In this document: positions 22,617 through 33,409 of the stretch, in pieces
Layout: each line of letters starts with the position of its first letter
Numbering within the stretch: the first letter of the stretch is position 1
Assembly: GCA_965240325.2 (NCBI GenBank)
Contig: OZ251245.1
Coordinates: forward strand, 744,001 to 808,000
Direction of reading: 5' to 3'
DNA: 64,000 nt
Source: Rebecca billardiae RCC1528
Taxonomy: Eukaryota > Haptophyta
The notes under the pieces: model-generated
The model's input: only the letters and a program-made list of their open reading frames with translations
Databases searched by the model: none
Told to the model about the DNA's origin: nothing
Position numbers and translations under genes: made by a program

Positions 22617-25600
22617 CGAAGCCGCCGCCGCCGCCGCTCGCGCGCGCGCCGCGCCGCGCGCCGCCGCCGCCGTCGGCGAGTGACAGCACGCAGCGCTCGC
22701 CCGGCGCGAGCACCTGCCACACGCCGCCCGCCGCGGTGCGGGCGTACAGCCGCGCGCCCGTCTCGTTGGCGAGCGCGTGACTCGGCGCGCGCGCGCGGCG
22801 AACCAGCAGCCCGGCGACCGGCGCGCCGGCCGCGCGCGCGCGCCTTTCCCCTTCGTGCGCCGCGCGGAGCGCCTGCGCTGCGCGGCTGAGGAGGGCGAGG
22901 AGCTCGGCGGACGCGATGAGGTTGAGGCGCGAGGCGGAGCGCAGCTCGACTGCCCAGCGCAGCGCGGCCGACGCCGCGCCGCCGCGCGGCGGCGCGGCCG
23001 GCGCGGTCGACGGAGCGGTCCGTTCGCCCGCCGCCAACTCCGCCGCGCTCCGCGCGCGCTCGCCTACAGCCGGCGGCGCCGCGGCCGGCGCCGCGGCGGC
23101 CAGTGCCGCGCCGCCCTCCGCCCCCTGCACAATCAGCTCGAACGGCCACGGCTCGGCGAGCGGCTCCCACACGGCGAGCGGCGCGTTGTGCGCGCGCACG
23201 CCCGCGCGCGCGGCGAGCGCCGCGGTGAACCGCACCTCCGCGCCGCCCGCGCACCCGTCGGCGGCCGCGTCGGCAGACGCGCCGCCGCCGCCGCCAGAGG
23301 CGCCGCCGCCGCCGCCGCAGCCGCCGCCGCCGCCGCCGCCGCCGCGGCCGCCAGAGGGCGCGGAGCGCAGCGATGCGCTGAGCAGGTCGACGCCGAGCTC
23401 GACGAGTGGCACGGCGCGCGTGGGCGACGAGTCGTCCACGAGGAGCAGACGCGCGCCCGAGGTCATCAGGTCCGCAGAGACGGCGAGCAGCGGCAGCATG
23501 CGCCCCGGCGGCGGCGGCAGGGACGGCGGCGACGGTTGCGCGGGCGACGGCGCATCGGACGGCCGCTCGGCGCCGCCGCCGCCGGAGGGCGCCGCGCCGG
23601 CCGGCGCGGCATCCTCCTCGGCGAGCGCGGCGGCGGCGGAGATCGCGATCTCGGAGAGCACCGAGAGCGTCGTGTACGACAGCCGCGCGCGCAGCTGGCT
23701 CGTCACGTGCGCGTGCACGAGCACACGCGGCACGCGAGGCGCGGACGGCCGCGCGGCCGCGCGCGGCGCGCGCGCGGCGCCCGCGGGGACGACGCCTGTG
23801 GCAGGCTGCTCCGCCGCGGCGGCGTGCGCGCTCTCGGCGAGCGCCGCGGCGGCGCTGGGCGCGGCGCCGTCCGCGCCGAGCCCCTCCTCCGCGCCCTCCG
23901 CCTCGGCCGGGTGCAGCGAGAGACTCGCCTCCATCCCCAGCGGCCGCAGCAGTTGAGCCGCCGGCTCCGGGGAACCAGGGGTAGTACCAGGGCCGTCGCC
24001 CGCCGCGGCCTCAGCCGCCGACGCTCCTTCCGACGCCTCGCCGTCGGCGCCGGCGCGCTCCGCGCTCGCGCGATCCAACCGGTGCGCCTCCGCCGCGGGC
24101 TCCGCCCACAGGTTCGCCCCGACCGAGCCCACGGCGACCCGCGCCGCGGCCTGCCCATCCGCCGCGGCGGAGAGTGCGAGGGAGAAGGCGGCGGCTCGCA
24201 GCACGAGGGTCGCGTGCGCGCCGCCGCCGCCGGCTGCCAACCCCGCGGCCGTCCCGCGCGCCGGCGCTCCGCCGCGCGCGCCACCTGCCTGCACCACGGC
24301 CTCCGCTGCGGGCACCGCGAGCCGCACGCCGCCGAAGAGGAGGTCGAGGTCGAGGCACGCCGCAGCCGCCGCACCCGGCTCGGGCGGCGCGGCCGAGGCG
24401 GCGGGCGCGGCCGCGCTCGCCGCCGCCGACACCGCCAACCCTGCCGGCGCCCGCGCGTCGCGGCGCGCCGACTGCGGTGACAGCGGCGGTGGCGCGGCGG
24501 CGGCGGTGGCCACGTCGAGCGCGGCCGACGCCTCGGCGAGCGCGCCGAGCAGCCGCCGGAGCGGGCCGACACGGAGTGTGCACTCGAGCGCGGGCGCGTG
24601 CACGCACGCGCGCACGCGCGGCGCGGCGCCCGCGAGATCGAGCGAGACGCGCGCCCGGAGCGCGGAGCTCGCCGCCGCCGCCGCCGTCGCGAGCGCGTCA
24701 GTTGCAGAGAGCCGGCGGGAGAGCCGGCGCCCGCCGGCGCGGCCGGCGGCGCTCCGCCGCCCGCGCCGCTCGACGTCGTCGCCCTCCGCGCCCGCCTCCT
24801 CCGCCGCGGCGGGCGCGCGCCCGCCCGCCGCGCCCGAGACGTCGGCGGCGGCCGGCGCCGCCGCGCCGCCGCCCACGAGCTGTGCGGGCGCGCACGTGCG
24901 CGCCAGAATCGACAAAGAGGCCGCGCCGTCGCCGCCCTCGGCCGCGGCGAACGTGACGAACGCCAGCCGCGCGCTCAGCTGCGCGCGGCTCCCGACAAGC
25001 GACGCGTCGAGATCGCAATCTCCCACGCGCACCGTCGACGCCGTGCCGCGGCCGTCCACCAGCGCGAGCTCGGTCGGAGCCAGCCGCAGCGACACGCGCG
25101 CGCGCGCCGACGGCGGCGGCCGCGCGTCTGCGAGCGCGGCCGCGGCCGCGTGCGCGCGCGCCTCTGCCGCGGCGCGCACCGCGGCGAGCGCGTCGTCAGC
25201 AGCCGCGTCGCGCGCGAGCGCGGCGCTCGCGCCGACCACCACCGCCATCAGCGCGCCGAGGCGCGCGGGCGAGATTGCAATCTCGAGGGTCTGTGCGAGT
25301 GGGGCGCCCGCCCCCGCCTCGTGCGCCGCCGGCTCGGCGCCGCCGCCAGGCGCGCCCGCGGCCGCGCCCGCCTCCCGCGCGCGCTCGGCGCCGCGAGGCT
25401 CCGCAGACGCCGCCGCGCCCGCCGCGCCGTCCGCGGCGGCCGGGCACCCCGACAGCGCCGCGTGCAGCTCCAGCTGCGGCAGCCGCGCCGTCGTCGCGAG
25501 CTCGCCCGGCACCGCGCACACGCTGGCGCGCACGCGCACGGCCAGCCCGGACACGAGCGCGGAGTCGGAGGCGGCGGCGGCGTGCGCGCCGTGCGGCTGC

Positions 25601-25816
25601 TGCGCGGCGCCAGGGGCGGTTGCGGCGCGCACGCCCAGCCGCGCGCGCTCGAGGCTGAGCTCAAACGAGTCGAAGAGCACGGACGCCGACGCCGACGCCC
25701 CGGACACCGACGCCGACGCGGCCGCGGCCGCGCCCGCGCCGGCAGCGGGCGGCGCGGCGGGCGGCGCGGCCGCGGCCGCGCGCCGCTCGCGCGCCGCGGC
25801 GCGTGCGCCTGGCCCT

Positions 25817-25847
<31 letters not shown>

Positions 25848-28425
25848 GCGCGAGATCGTCAATCTCGAGATGGTCGATCTCGACGGGCTGTATCTCGGGC
25901 GGTGTGTCGACACTCTGCAGCCGGAGCCAGCCGAGCTCGACGAGCAGCGCGGCGCAGCGCGCGTCGCGCTCATCGGCGGGGACCACGATGGAAGGCGCGC
26001 GCACGCGCGCCGAGAGCACAAGCCTTCCGTGCGCGCGCGCGGCGAGCGCGTCTGCGAGCGCGCGCGCGCGCCACTGCGCCGCCGAGTCGAGCCGCGCGCG
26101 CACGAGGGCGGCCATGGCCTCGTACTCCGCGTCCGGCACGCCGTCGGGCTGCGCAAACGCGGCGAGGGCGGAGGCGAGCGCGGGCGAGGCGACGATGCGC
26201 GTCGGGGCCACGACCGTCAGCCGCACGGAAGCGGCCGCGCGCGACGGGTCCGGCTTGGCGCCGCGCGCCGGCGGCGGGTGCGTCTCAGCCACGAGCTCCC
26301 ACGGCGCGGCGCCGCCCGCCGGCGCTGCTGGGCGCTGCGCAGCCGCCGCGCGGCGGGCGTCTGCGCTGCCACCGCCCGGCGCGCGCCGCCCGCGCCCGCC
26401 CGCCGTGTCGGGCTGCGGCGCCACCCCGCCTCCGCCGCCTGGCGCGCCCGCGGCCGCCTCGGCCGCGCTGGCCACAACCGATCGGAAGCTCGGCGCGACG
26501 CCCGCGCGCAAGTCCTCCAGGTCGAAGCTCTCCATCGCGGCGCGCGCGTGCGACGAGCCGTCCGCGCGCAGCCGCACGGCCGCGACGAGCGTCTGCACGC
26601 GCGCGCGCAGAAGCCGGCCGCCGCCCGGCGCCACGCCCGCACCCACGCTTACAGTCAGCGGCTCGGCTGCACCAAGCGTCAGATCGAGCGCGCCAATCTC
26701 CGCATCGAGGGCGGTGTGCGCGTACTGCGCGGGCGCGCCCGCGCCGCCGCCGCCGTCGGGCACCTCCACGCCCAGCCCCGGAAGGCGCTCGAGCTCGCGG
26801 CGCTGCAAGCGGCGCAGCGCGAGGGCGGGCGGCGCGCCCGCGGCGAGCGCAAGCGCCTGCGCGCGCACCGCGGCTTCCTCGGGTTCGGAGGCGTCGGAGT
26901 CAGAGCCGCCGTCGGTTGAGGCGCCGTCGGCGGCGGCGCCGCCGTCGGCGGAGCCGCCGCCGCCGCCGCCGCCGCCCCACCACCGCGCCAGCCGTGAGCC
27001 CCAGCCCTCGCCCGCGTGCCGCCCGTGCGCCCTCTCGCGCGCGCGCTCGGCGCGGCGCGCCGCCTCCATCGCCGCCTGTCGCCGCCACAGCGCCACATCC
27101 CACGGCGGCAGCTGCCGCCGCTCCAGAGCGTCAAGGCGGCGCGCCTCCGCGGCGGAGAGGGCGGAGGGCCCGCCCGCGCCGTCGGCGCGCGCGCGCAGCC
27201 GCGTGTACTCGAGCCGCAGCGCGCGCCGCGCCGAGACCGAGCCCGCGCTGAAGCCAACCTGCCAGCAGCGCAGCGCAGCGAACGCGCGCGGCGCGGCGCG
27301 CGCGAGAGCCGATTGCCACCACGCGCGGGCGGAGGCGCCGGCGCGCGGGCGCGCGCGCGGGCGCGCGCCCGGCGCGTCGGCGGTGCCCGCGCCGCCGCCC
27401 GCCGCGCCCGACGCCGACGCCGCCTCGCCGCTCAGCCGCGCCGCCGCCTCGAGCACCGTCAGATACTGGGGCCGGCTCAGCCGCACGTGCGCGCTCGGCA
27501 GATGCAGCCGCAGCGCGCGCGCGGGCTCGGCGCGCGCCGCGGCCTTTTGATCCAGGAGCAGCCTTGCCTCGGCGTAGGTTGGCAGCAGCGCCACGTGGCC
27601 GTCGTCGCCGAGCAGCTCGTGCAGCGCGCGCGAGCCCGCGGCGGCGGGCGCGCCGCGCGCGTGCGCCGCGATCCGCGCGCTCGCGCCCGCGCCCGCGCGC
27701 GCCGGCAGCACATATGCACACAGCCCGGCGATGAAAGCACGCTTCCGCTGCAGCGACGGGTCGGCGCCGAACGCGGGCTCCCAGCGCGCGTCCGCCGAGT
27801 GCACGCGCAGCTCGTCGATGACCAGGCCCATCGCCGCCGGCGCCGCCAGCTCGGCGGGCACCGCCGCACTCGGCGCGCGCGTCCCGGCGCCGCTGGATGC
27901 CGCCGCAGCGGCGCGCGCGTGCGTGGCCTCATAGCGCACATGCACGTCACGGACCGAGAGCTCGAGGTTGGCGGCGATCTTGCTCGCGAGCGAAGCGCGC
28001 GAGCCGTCGTCCTCCGGCGCGGCGTCGCCACGTGCCGCGCCGGCGGCGCCGATCTCGGCGAGCAGCTCGGCGGCGCACGCCTCAATCTGCGCCTGCTTGC
28101 GCGCCCACGCCCACGTGTCGCGCGCGGCGTCGTCCCACTCGCTCGCGTCGACGGGCGCGGCGACGACGTGCACGCCCTCGACGACCACGCGGATCGGCTC
28201 GGAGCCGAGGCGCGACCACGGCACGCGCAGCTCGATCCGCGCGACCGCGCCCGCGATCACGTCGACCGGCAGCCCGAGCGCGTACAGCGCCTCGGGGCGG
28301 ATCTCGAGCGTCTTGAGCTCGACGTGGCCCTCCCACACGCCGACGCGGAGCGAGTCGGAGTCGATCCCCTTCACGTACCGGCCCAGCACGCTGTCGAGCA
28401 CCGTCGCGAGCACGCCTTGCAGCAT
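17170..28425 (-). CDS. VPS13-family bridge-like lipid transfer protein
   Basis: A single open frame encodes about 3,751 residues, within the 3,100-4,400 range of VPS13A-D. VPS13 proteins form long hydrophobic grooves that move phospholipids between membranes at contact sites. The start is placed at ATG 28425-28423 because it gives the typical chorein N-terminus (MLQGVLATVLDSVLGRYVKG, then LRVGVWEGHVELKTLEIR and VPWSRLGSEPIRVVVEGV). The open frame extends 56 codons upstream without family similarity. Beta-rich repeats alternate with long Ala/Gly runs. The adaptor-binding/SHR-BD-like region is about residues 2000-3000. The C-terminal helical domain (about 3380-3500) has the family signature LGNPRGLLEHL...ASDAFYEPVTGLIAGPGQFVEG. 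A C-terminal PH-like tail follows. No intron is required over 11 kb, which is striking. The Gly/Ala tracts come from GCC/GGC repeats such as 19831-19877. Confidence 0.88.
19831..19877. repeat. (CCG)n trinucleotide tract in the VPS13-like gene
   Basis: A near-pure CCG run that encodes polyglycine on the minus strand. Similar shorter tracts occur near 18625, 20461, 22595, 23280-23340 and 25820. They are likely polymorphic in length. Confidence 0.85.
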
Positions 28426-28679
28426 CAGGCCGGTGGGCTGTGCAGCGGCGGCGGCAGCGGCGGCGGCCGGCCCGGGCGTCGGCCGCTCGGTGGCAGTACT
28501 AGGCCCGAAGTTCCTCTTGTTTCGGCAACCCAAGCCTACACACGTCCTCCGCCACTCCGGGCGGCCCGGACTTTTTTGTTTTGTTCGGGCCAAACAGTTT
28601 CGGCAGCCCGTACGTTTGGTACGATCATCCGATAAGCAGATTCTGCTGAGATTCCGCTGATGCGCTGTGGCTGGCGCCC
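28426..28679. promoter_or_regulatory. Divergent intergenic region between VPS13-like and K+ channel genes
   Basis: The two start codons are 254 bases apart and point away from each other, so both promoters must lie here or overlap the genes. No core motif is recognised. Confidence 0.45.
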
Positions 28680-29946
28680 ATGAAGCTCGCCGCGGCCGCG
28701 AGCGCCGTCGCCAGGGCGGCGCTGGACGAGGCGCACAAGTGGCACCGGTACGTGGCGGAGCTGGCCGTCTCAGGGCTCCTGCTTGCCCTCTTCATCCTCA
28801 CCGCCGCGCTCTACTACCCGTACGCCGAGGGCTGGAGCGTGCTTGATTCCATCTACTTTTGCCTCGCCGTGCTCACGACGAATGGGTATGGCGATCTGCA
28901 CCCGACCAGCGCGGGGGTGCGCGTGTTCACCGGGCTGTTTGCGCTCTTCGGCATGGTGGCCATCGTCTTTGCGCTCTTCCTCATCACCGACGCGATGATG
29001 CGCGCGGAGGAGGCGGCGGCGCGGCACATTGCGCGCGCGTCGCTGCGCCGGATCCGCCGCGTCGGCGCGCTCGTGCGCGAGCACAGCCGCAGCTCGCACT
29101 CGGCGCGGCGCCGGTCGAGCACGCTCAATGCCGACGTCACGAGTCCAGCAGCCCCGCCCGCCGCCCGCCCCGCGCCCGTCGGCGCCGCGCGCCGCCGCCC
29201 CGCGCCGCTGCTTCACGTCGAGGGTCCGTACGAGGCGGCCTGGCATGTGGCGAGGCTCGCGCTGCCCGTGCCCATAGCGATCGGCATCGGCATGGGCGTG
29301 TTCCAGTACGTGGAGGGGTGGAGCGCGGTCGACGCCTTCTACTGGGCGGTGAGCACCGTGACGGGCACCGGTGCGCGCGCGCACGCGCGCGGTGCACGCG
29401 CGCCGCGCGCCGCGCGCACGCGTGCGCCCGGCCGCGTCTCACCAAGGCGTGTGCACCGCCCCTCCCCGCATCGCAGGCATCGGCGACGTGGCCACGCGCT
29501 CCAAGCTTGGCCGCGCGATGGCGTGCGCGTACATCCCGTGTGCGTTCGGCGCCTCGGCCAAGGTTCTCAAGGACATCGCGCAGTTCGCCACCTCGCAGTG
29601 GATGGTGCGGCGGGTCGCGGACGCGCCGCAGATGCTCGGCCTGGGCGACGCCGCGGCCGCGGTGAGCAGCGGTGTGCACACCTCCGCCCAGGTGGAGGGC
29701 GGGCTGACGGAGGAGGGCTTCGTCGTGCTCGCGCTCACGCGGCTGTACGGCGTCGACCCCGAGGTGGTGCGCATGCTGCGCGACCAGTTCGACGCCCTCG
29801 ACCGCGCGGGCAGTCCGGGCGGCAAGCGGCACGGCGGCGTGCCGCTGGACGAGCTCTTCCTGGTCGCGCAGTCTCACGCCGAGCACGCGGACGGCCCGGA
29901 CGCCGGCGTGGCGCCGCACGCGGCGCCCAGAGAAGTGCGCGCGTAG
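28680..29946 (+). CDS. Two-pore-domain K+ channel, paralog 2 (spliced)
   Basis: Exons 28680-29370 and 29477-29946 give a 386-residue channel, paralogous to the gene at 14315-16441. It has TM1 (about 27-48), pore loop 1 TTNGYGD (66-72), TM2 ending ITDAMMRAEEAAARHIARAS, a shorter Ala/Arg/Pro linker, TM3 and pore loop 2. Splicing gives TGTGIGD (228-234). TM4 and a degenerate EF-hand-like tail (LTEEGFVVLALTRLYGVDPE...FDALDRAG) follow. Both filters deviate from T-V-G-Y-G: Asn replaces Val in pore 1, and Gly-Thr-Gly-Ile replaces Thr-Val-Gly-Tyr in pore 2. Ion selectivity may therefore be relaxed. It is divergent from the VPS13-like gene. The stop TAG (29944-29946) is followed closely by two strong hairpins. 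The ion carried and the membrane are not deducible. Confidence 0.85.
29371..29476 (+). other. Phase-1 GT-AG intron in the second selectivity filter (paralog 2)
   Basis: The donor is ACCG|gtgcgcgcg and the acceptor is gcatcgcag|GCATCGGCGAC. It interrupts the codon for the first glycine of GIGD, exactly as in paralog 1. It is rich in CG/CA alternation. Confidence 0.85.
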
Positions 29947-29961
29947 CCCGCGCCGGCCCGG

Positions 29962-30024
29962 GCTGCTCCGCGAACTGGTCGTATGTATACGGTATTATGC
30001 TCCGTACGACCAGTTCGGAGCAGC
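29962..30024 (+). terminator. Strong hairpin just 3' of the K+ channel stop codon
   Basis: The arm gctgctccg-cgaactggtcgta pairs with tacgaccagttc-ggagcagc. That is a 20-bp stem with one bulged C and a ~21-nt loop. It lies 15 bases after the stop and is immediately followed by a second hairpin. It could be a 3' UTR or 3'-processing structure, or a miniature foldback element. The terminator label is only the nearest category. Confidence 0.5.
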
Positions 30025-30030
30025 ATAATA

Positions 30031-30070
30031 CTACCGCCCTTGGTTATATACCATATGACGGTGGCGGTAG
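30031..30070 (+). repeat. Second 3' hairpin
   Basis: ctaccgcc at 30031-30038 pairs with ggcggtag at 30063-30070, enclosing an AT-rich loop. It follows the longer hairpin directly. Confidence 0.55.
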
Positions 30071-30240
30071 GGTGTGAGCAGCGTAGCGAGCAGGCCGCCA
30101 TGCGAGCTGCGCAGCGGCAGCACTGAGCTTAGGTGCGGATCACGCTGCAAGTGCAGCAGTTCGGTGAACAAGACGCCAGGGCCGGCGCACAGCGGTTATC
30201 GCCCGAGGCTGGTCCGTCGGCCGTCGGGTATTATTCAATC

Positions 30241-32911
30241 CACAGTGCGCTAACCGGCACCGAAAGTTGAATTGGCAGAATCGGCCGATTCCGCGATCAG
30301 GGACGTTTTCGCGGAGGCCGGCCGCCATCGCTGGCGCAGCCATCCGCGCGCGAACACGCGCGCGCAGCGACGCCAGCCGCATGGCGTGCGCCAAGACGGG
30401 GGGCGGCTGAGTTCTGCATCACCTACGCTCGTTCGGGCTCGCGGGTCATGCCTCCCATCGCGGCCGCCTCCGTCCGCCTTTGACCAGAGTGCGCGTGCAG
30501 GTGCGCCAGCAGTCGGCGACATCGCCTCCCGCGCGCCGCGCCACACCGCGGCTGACGGGGGGGTCTAGGAGGGAATCGCAGAAAGTTACGTGGCTGAAAT
30601 TGTTCGGTGTACACGCATCATCAAAGGTAGCACAGCTGCGTTTCGCCGTTGACGAGCTGCACCCCCCCTCAATTCGCGGGCTCTCCGCGCTCGCTTCGCG
30701 AGCAGGAACATCTGAGATCCGCACGCGAACATGCGCGCGCAGAGACGCCAGCCGCATGGCGTGCGCCAAGACGGGGGGCGGCTGAGTTCTGCATCACCTA
30801 CGCTCGTTCGGGCTCGCGGGTCATGCCTCCCATCGCGGCCGCCTCCGTCCGCCTCTGACCGGAGTGCGCGTGCCGGGTGCTCGGCAGCCTGCGCGCGCAC
30901 CTTGCGCGCGCCGCGCCACACGGCGGCTGACAGCGGGGTCTAGGAGGGCATCGCAGAAAGTTACACGGCTGAAATTGTTCGCTGTACGCGCATGACCCAG
31001 TGCATCACAGCTGCGTTCCACCGTTCACGAGCTGCACCCCCTTGCATTCGCGGGCGCGCCGCGGCCGCGCTCGCGCAGGCGCATGGGATCCACGTGTTGG
31101 CTCGATCATCGGGATCAAGCGGGCTGCGCAGGCAGTGGGCTGGCGTACGAGCTCACTACACGCGCAGTGTCAGAATACGCTGCATCAGATGTGCCCCGTC
31201 GGCTGTGCTGCTGAGCATACGGCACACGACGGGCACTCGAGCAGTGTGGCTGGCGATGAGCCCGAGCATCCCAGCTGGCGTGCGAGTGGCTTACTGGGCG
31301 CAGCTGATGCACGAGCACCCTGCGTTGCACACCGAAGGTGCCAGAAGCACGCGTTCTTGCCATCCAGTCGTATCGTCCGGCCCCCATGCGCTCAAGGCGG
31401 GGGAGGAGATCTGCACGCGTACGCGCGCGCTGGAGATTCCCGAGGCCGCGCATCTGGGCGCTCGGGTTGCCTCCACAGGGGCACCTGAGCTTGACTCGAG
31501 GGCTGAGTGGAGCAGGCGACGAAACACGCACGACGAGTGGCCGGCGTGATTGTCTGGGGTCTCCTCGTGACGCGCTTGCACGTTTTCGGCGCATCACCAC
31601 TGTGCTGACTTTGCGGCGGCGCCCTGACCGCGCCCCGAGTGACCGTGTCATCGGCTGACCCGCTGACTGAATGCACCCGGTACGTCCGTACCAGGCGCAG
31701 CTGAGACTCGCGCAGAGTAGCGCGCGGCCTATGGCTATAGCCCGGTCGTAGCTTGCGCGTATAGGAGTAGCAGTTGTCGTCATGCGACCTGCTCGCCTGC
31801 TGCGCTAATAAAATTTGATGACTGGCCGACCGCGGACGAATAAACCGCCTGTATATGCGCACGCAGCACGGGATCGATTACAAATACAGCGACGCGGGCA
31901 GCGTGCCCGCGCGTCGACGGCACGGCCACTGCGGACCCGACGGCCATCAGTCCGAGCTCGCGCGTCGCGTCGGCGGACGGCTGGCTGGCGGATGAGTCGG
32001 CAGGCTTGGGGAGCCCGCGGGCGCGGCACGCCACGCTGATTGCATGCTGCTGTAGTTGCGCATCGCCTCTTCGTAGACGCGCTGCCTCACTCTCAGCTGA
32101 GCTCGGGCCGCCGGGTGCGACGACGGCTGGCGGGAGCCGCTGACAGTGACGTCATGACGACCGACCGCGAACTCCGACCTGGCTGACAGCAGCGCGAGCA
32201 GCGCAGCACGGCGCGGCGCGATGCGATCTGCGGCGCGGCACGCTGCCAGCGCCACTGGCGTGCGAGACCCCGCCCCGTCTCCGCAGCGCCGCGCTCACAT
32301 GTGACCACGACCTGCACAACACGGGCCGTGGTCAGAAAGCCGTCGCGCGCGCGTTCATTTACGCGGCAACTTGGTGCTGAGCGCCAGCCGAGAGGTAGTG
32401 GCGACGACGACAGCCACTCCAGGTCGATGTGCACCTGCGTCTGTGCCCGGGTGCCGCTGGGATGCGATTGAGGATGAGATTGCGGCAGCATGCCCTGATA
32501 TGAGCAGCGGTCAGTTTGGAGAGCGTGAGTCGTGCCAGCACGCGAGAGCAGACGTGCACGTTTCGAGCAGCCGAGCTGGACCATGAAAGTCAGCAATCCA
32601 GCGCGCATGCCGCGCACCCGAAAGAGCCGACCATCTCCGCATGCTCAGAGCAGCCGGCGGCGCGCTCGCAGAGTCGCTTCGGAGTCGCTTTGCGGCCGTC
32701 TCGGCGCGTGTCATGTGGAGCTGCTCTCGAGGCGAAGGAGGAGGAAGGCGTTGATCAGCGCCGCTGAAGACTAGGACTAGGCTCTCTCGCGAGGTCCGCC
32801 GCGCGGTCTACGCCGCCGATCACGGCCTCTTGAGGACGGTCGGCCAGCGCGCGCGTCGACAGCCATCGTGACGCCTCTCATTCAACTTTCGGCCCGTGTT
32901 AGCGCACTGTG
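30241..32911. mobile_element. Candidate 2.67-kb element with 32-bp terminal inverted repeats
   Basis: The left end starts cacagtgcgctaac and continues to ccgaaagttgaat (30241-30272). The right end 32880-32911 is its reverse complement with about 4 mismatches in the middle. The interior holds the 375-bp tandem repeats. No transposase and no convincing target duplication are seen; only TC is shared by the flanks. The call rests on the inverted ends. Confidence 0.45.
30346..31040 (+). repeat. Two-copy tandem repeat, 375-bp period
   Basis: The unit from the gcgcgcagcgacgccagccg area (about 30361) through gagctgcacccccc (about 30665) is repeated from about 30736 to 31040. The shared landmark gctgagttctgcatcaccta lies at 30406 and 30781. 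The copies differ by point changes and small indels, and neither has a lasting open frame. Confidence 0.85.
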
Positions 32912-32930
32912 TCACGACCGCGTACCGTGA

Positions 32931-32977
32931 ACAGTTTACTAAGAATAAGAGACGCACACAGCTCAGGCAGGCGAGAT
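32931..32977 (+). repeat. Dispersed repeat family R1, copy 3 (5' fragment)
   Basis: Matches 2821-2867 essentially base for base (acagtttactaagaataaga onward) and then diverges. It begins about 20 bases after the right end of the 30241-32911 segment. Confidence 0.8.
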
Positions 32978-33365
32978 AGTACGGTTAGCGGCTGAGTAAT
33001 TCCGCAACACGGGCAGTCGGCACCCCTGAATAATTAATAAATGCCTGATCGCCGACGGGCTGACTCGCGCGCGTGACAACTCAGTATCGGGCTATGAAGT
33101 GTCAGTCTTGAAGCGGGGACATATGCTCCACTGCTGTGCCCAAGGGCGAGTGTGCCGCGGCTGGCATGCCCCGAGCTATTCTACTATCAGAACGTCTCGC
33201 CGCGCCGATCGGCGTTCAGCGCTGACGGCACGGCTTGCCCGGGACGCGAGGCAAACGTGGCATTCGCGCCCACAAGGCACAACCGCGCCGGCGCGATTCA
33301 AGCTGCGCTCGTGCCGACCCACACTCAGTGCTTGAGTAGCTCACTGAGTACGTGCTCGCTCTTGT

Positions 33366-33409
33366 CGATGCGCGCTGGTGTCGTCGGCTCACGACACCAG
33401 CGCGCATCG
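33366..33409. repeat. Perfect 19-bp stem hairpin with 6-nt loop
   Basis: The arm cgatgcgcgctggtgtcgt (33366-33384) is exactly complementary to 33391-33409, with loop cggctc. It lies in non-coding DNA. It could be a small foldback element or a hairpin RNA; nothing shows transcription. Confidence 0.7.

Noticed and set aside
24506-27550. 1,014-residue open frame on the plus strand opposite the VPS13-like gene
   Set aside because: It is antisense to a recognised conserved gene and is only Ser/Ala/Arg/Pro-rich. Long antisense frames are expected in this GC-rich DNA.
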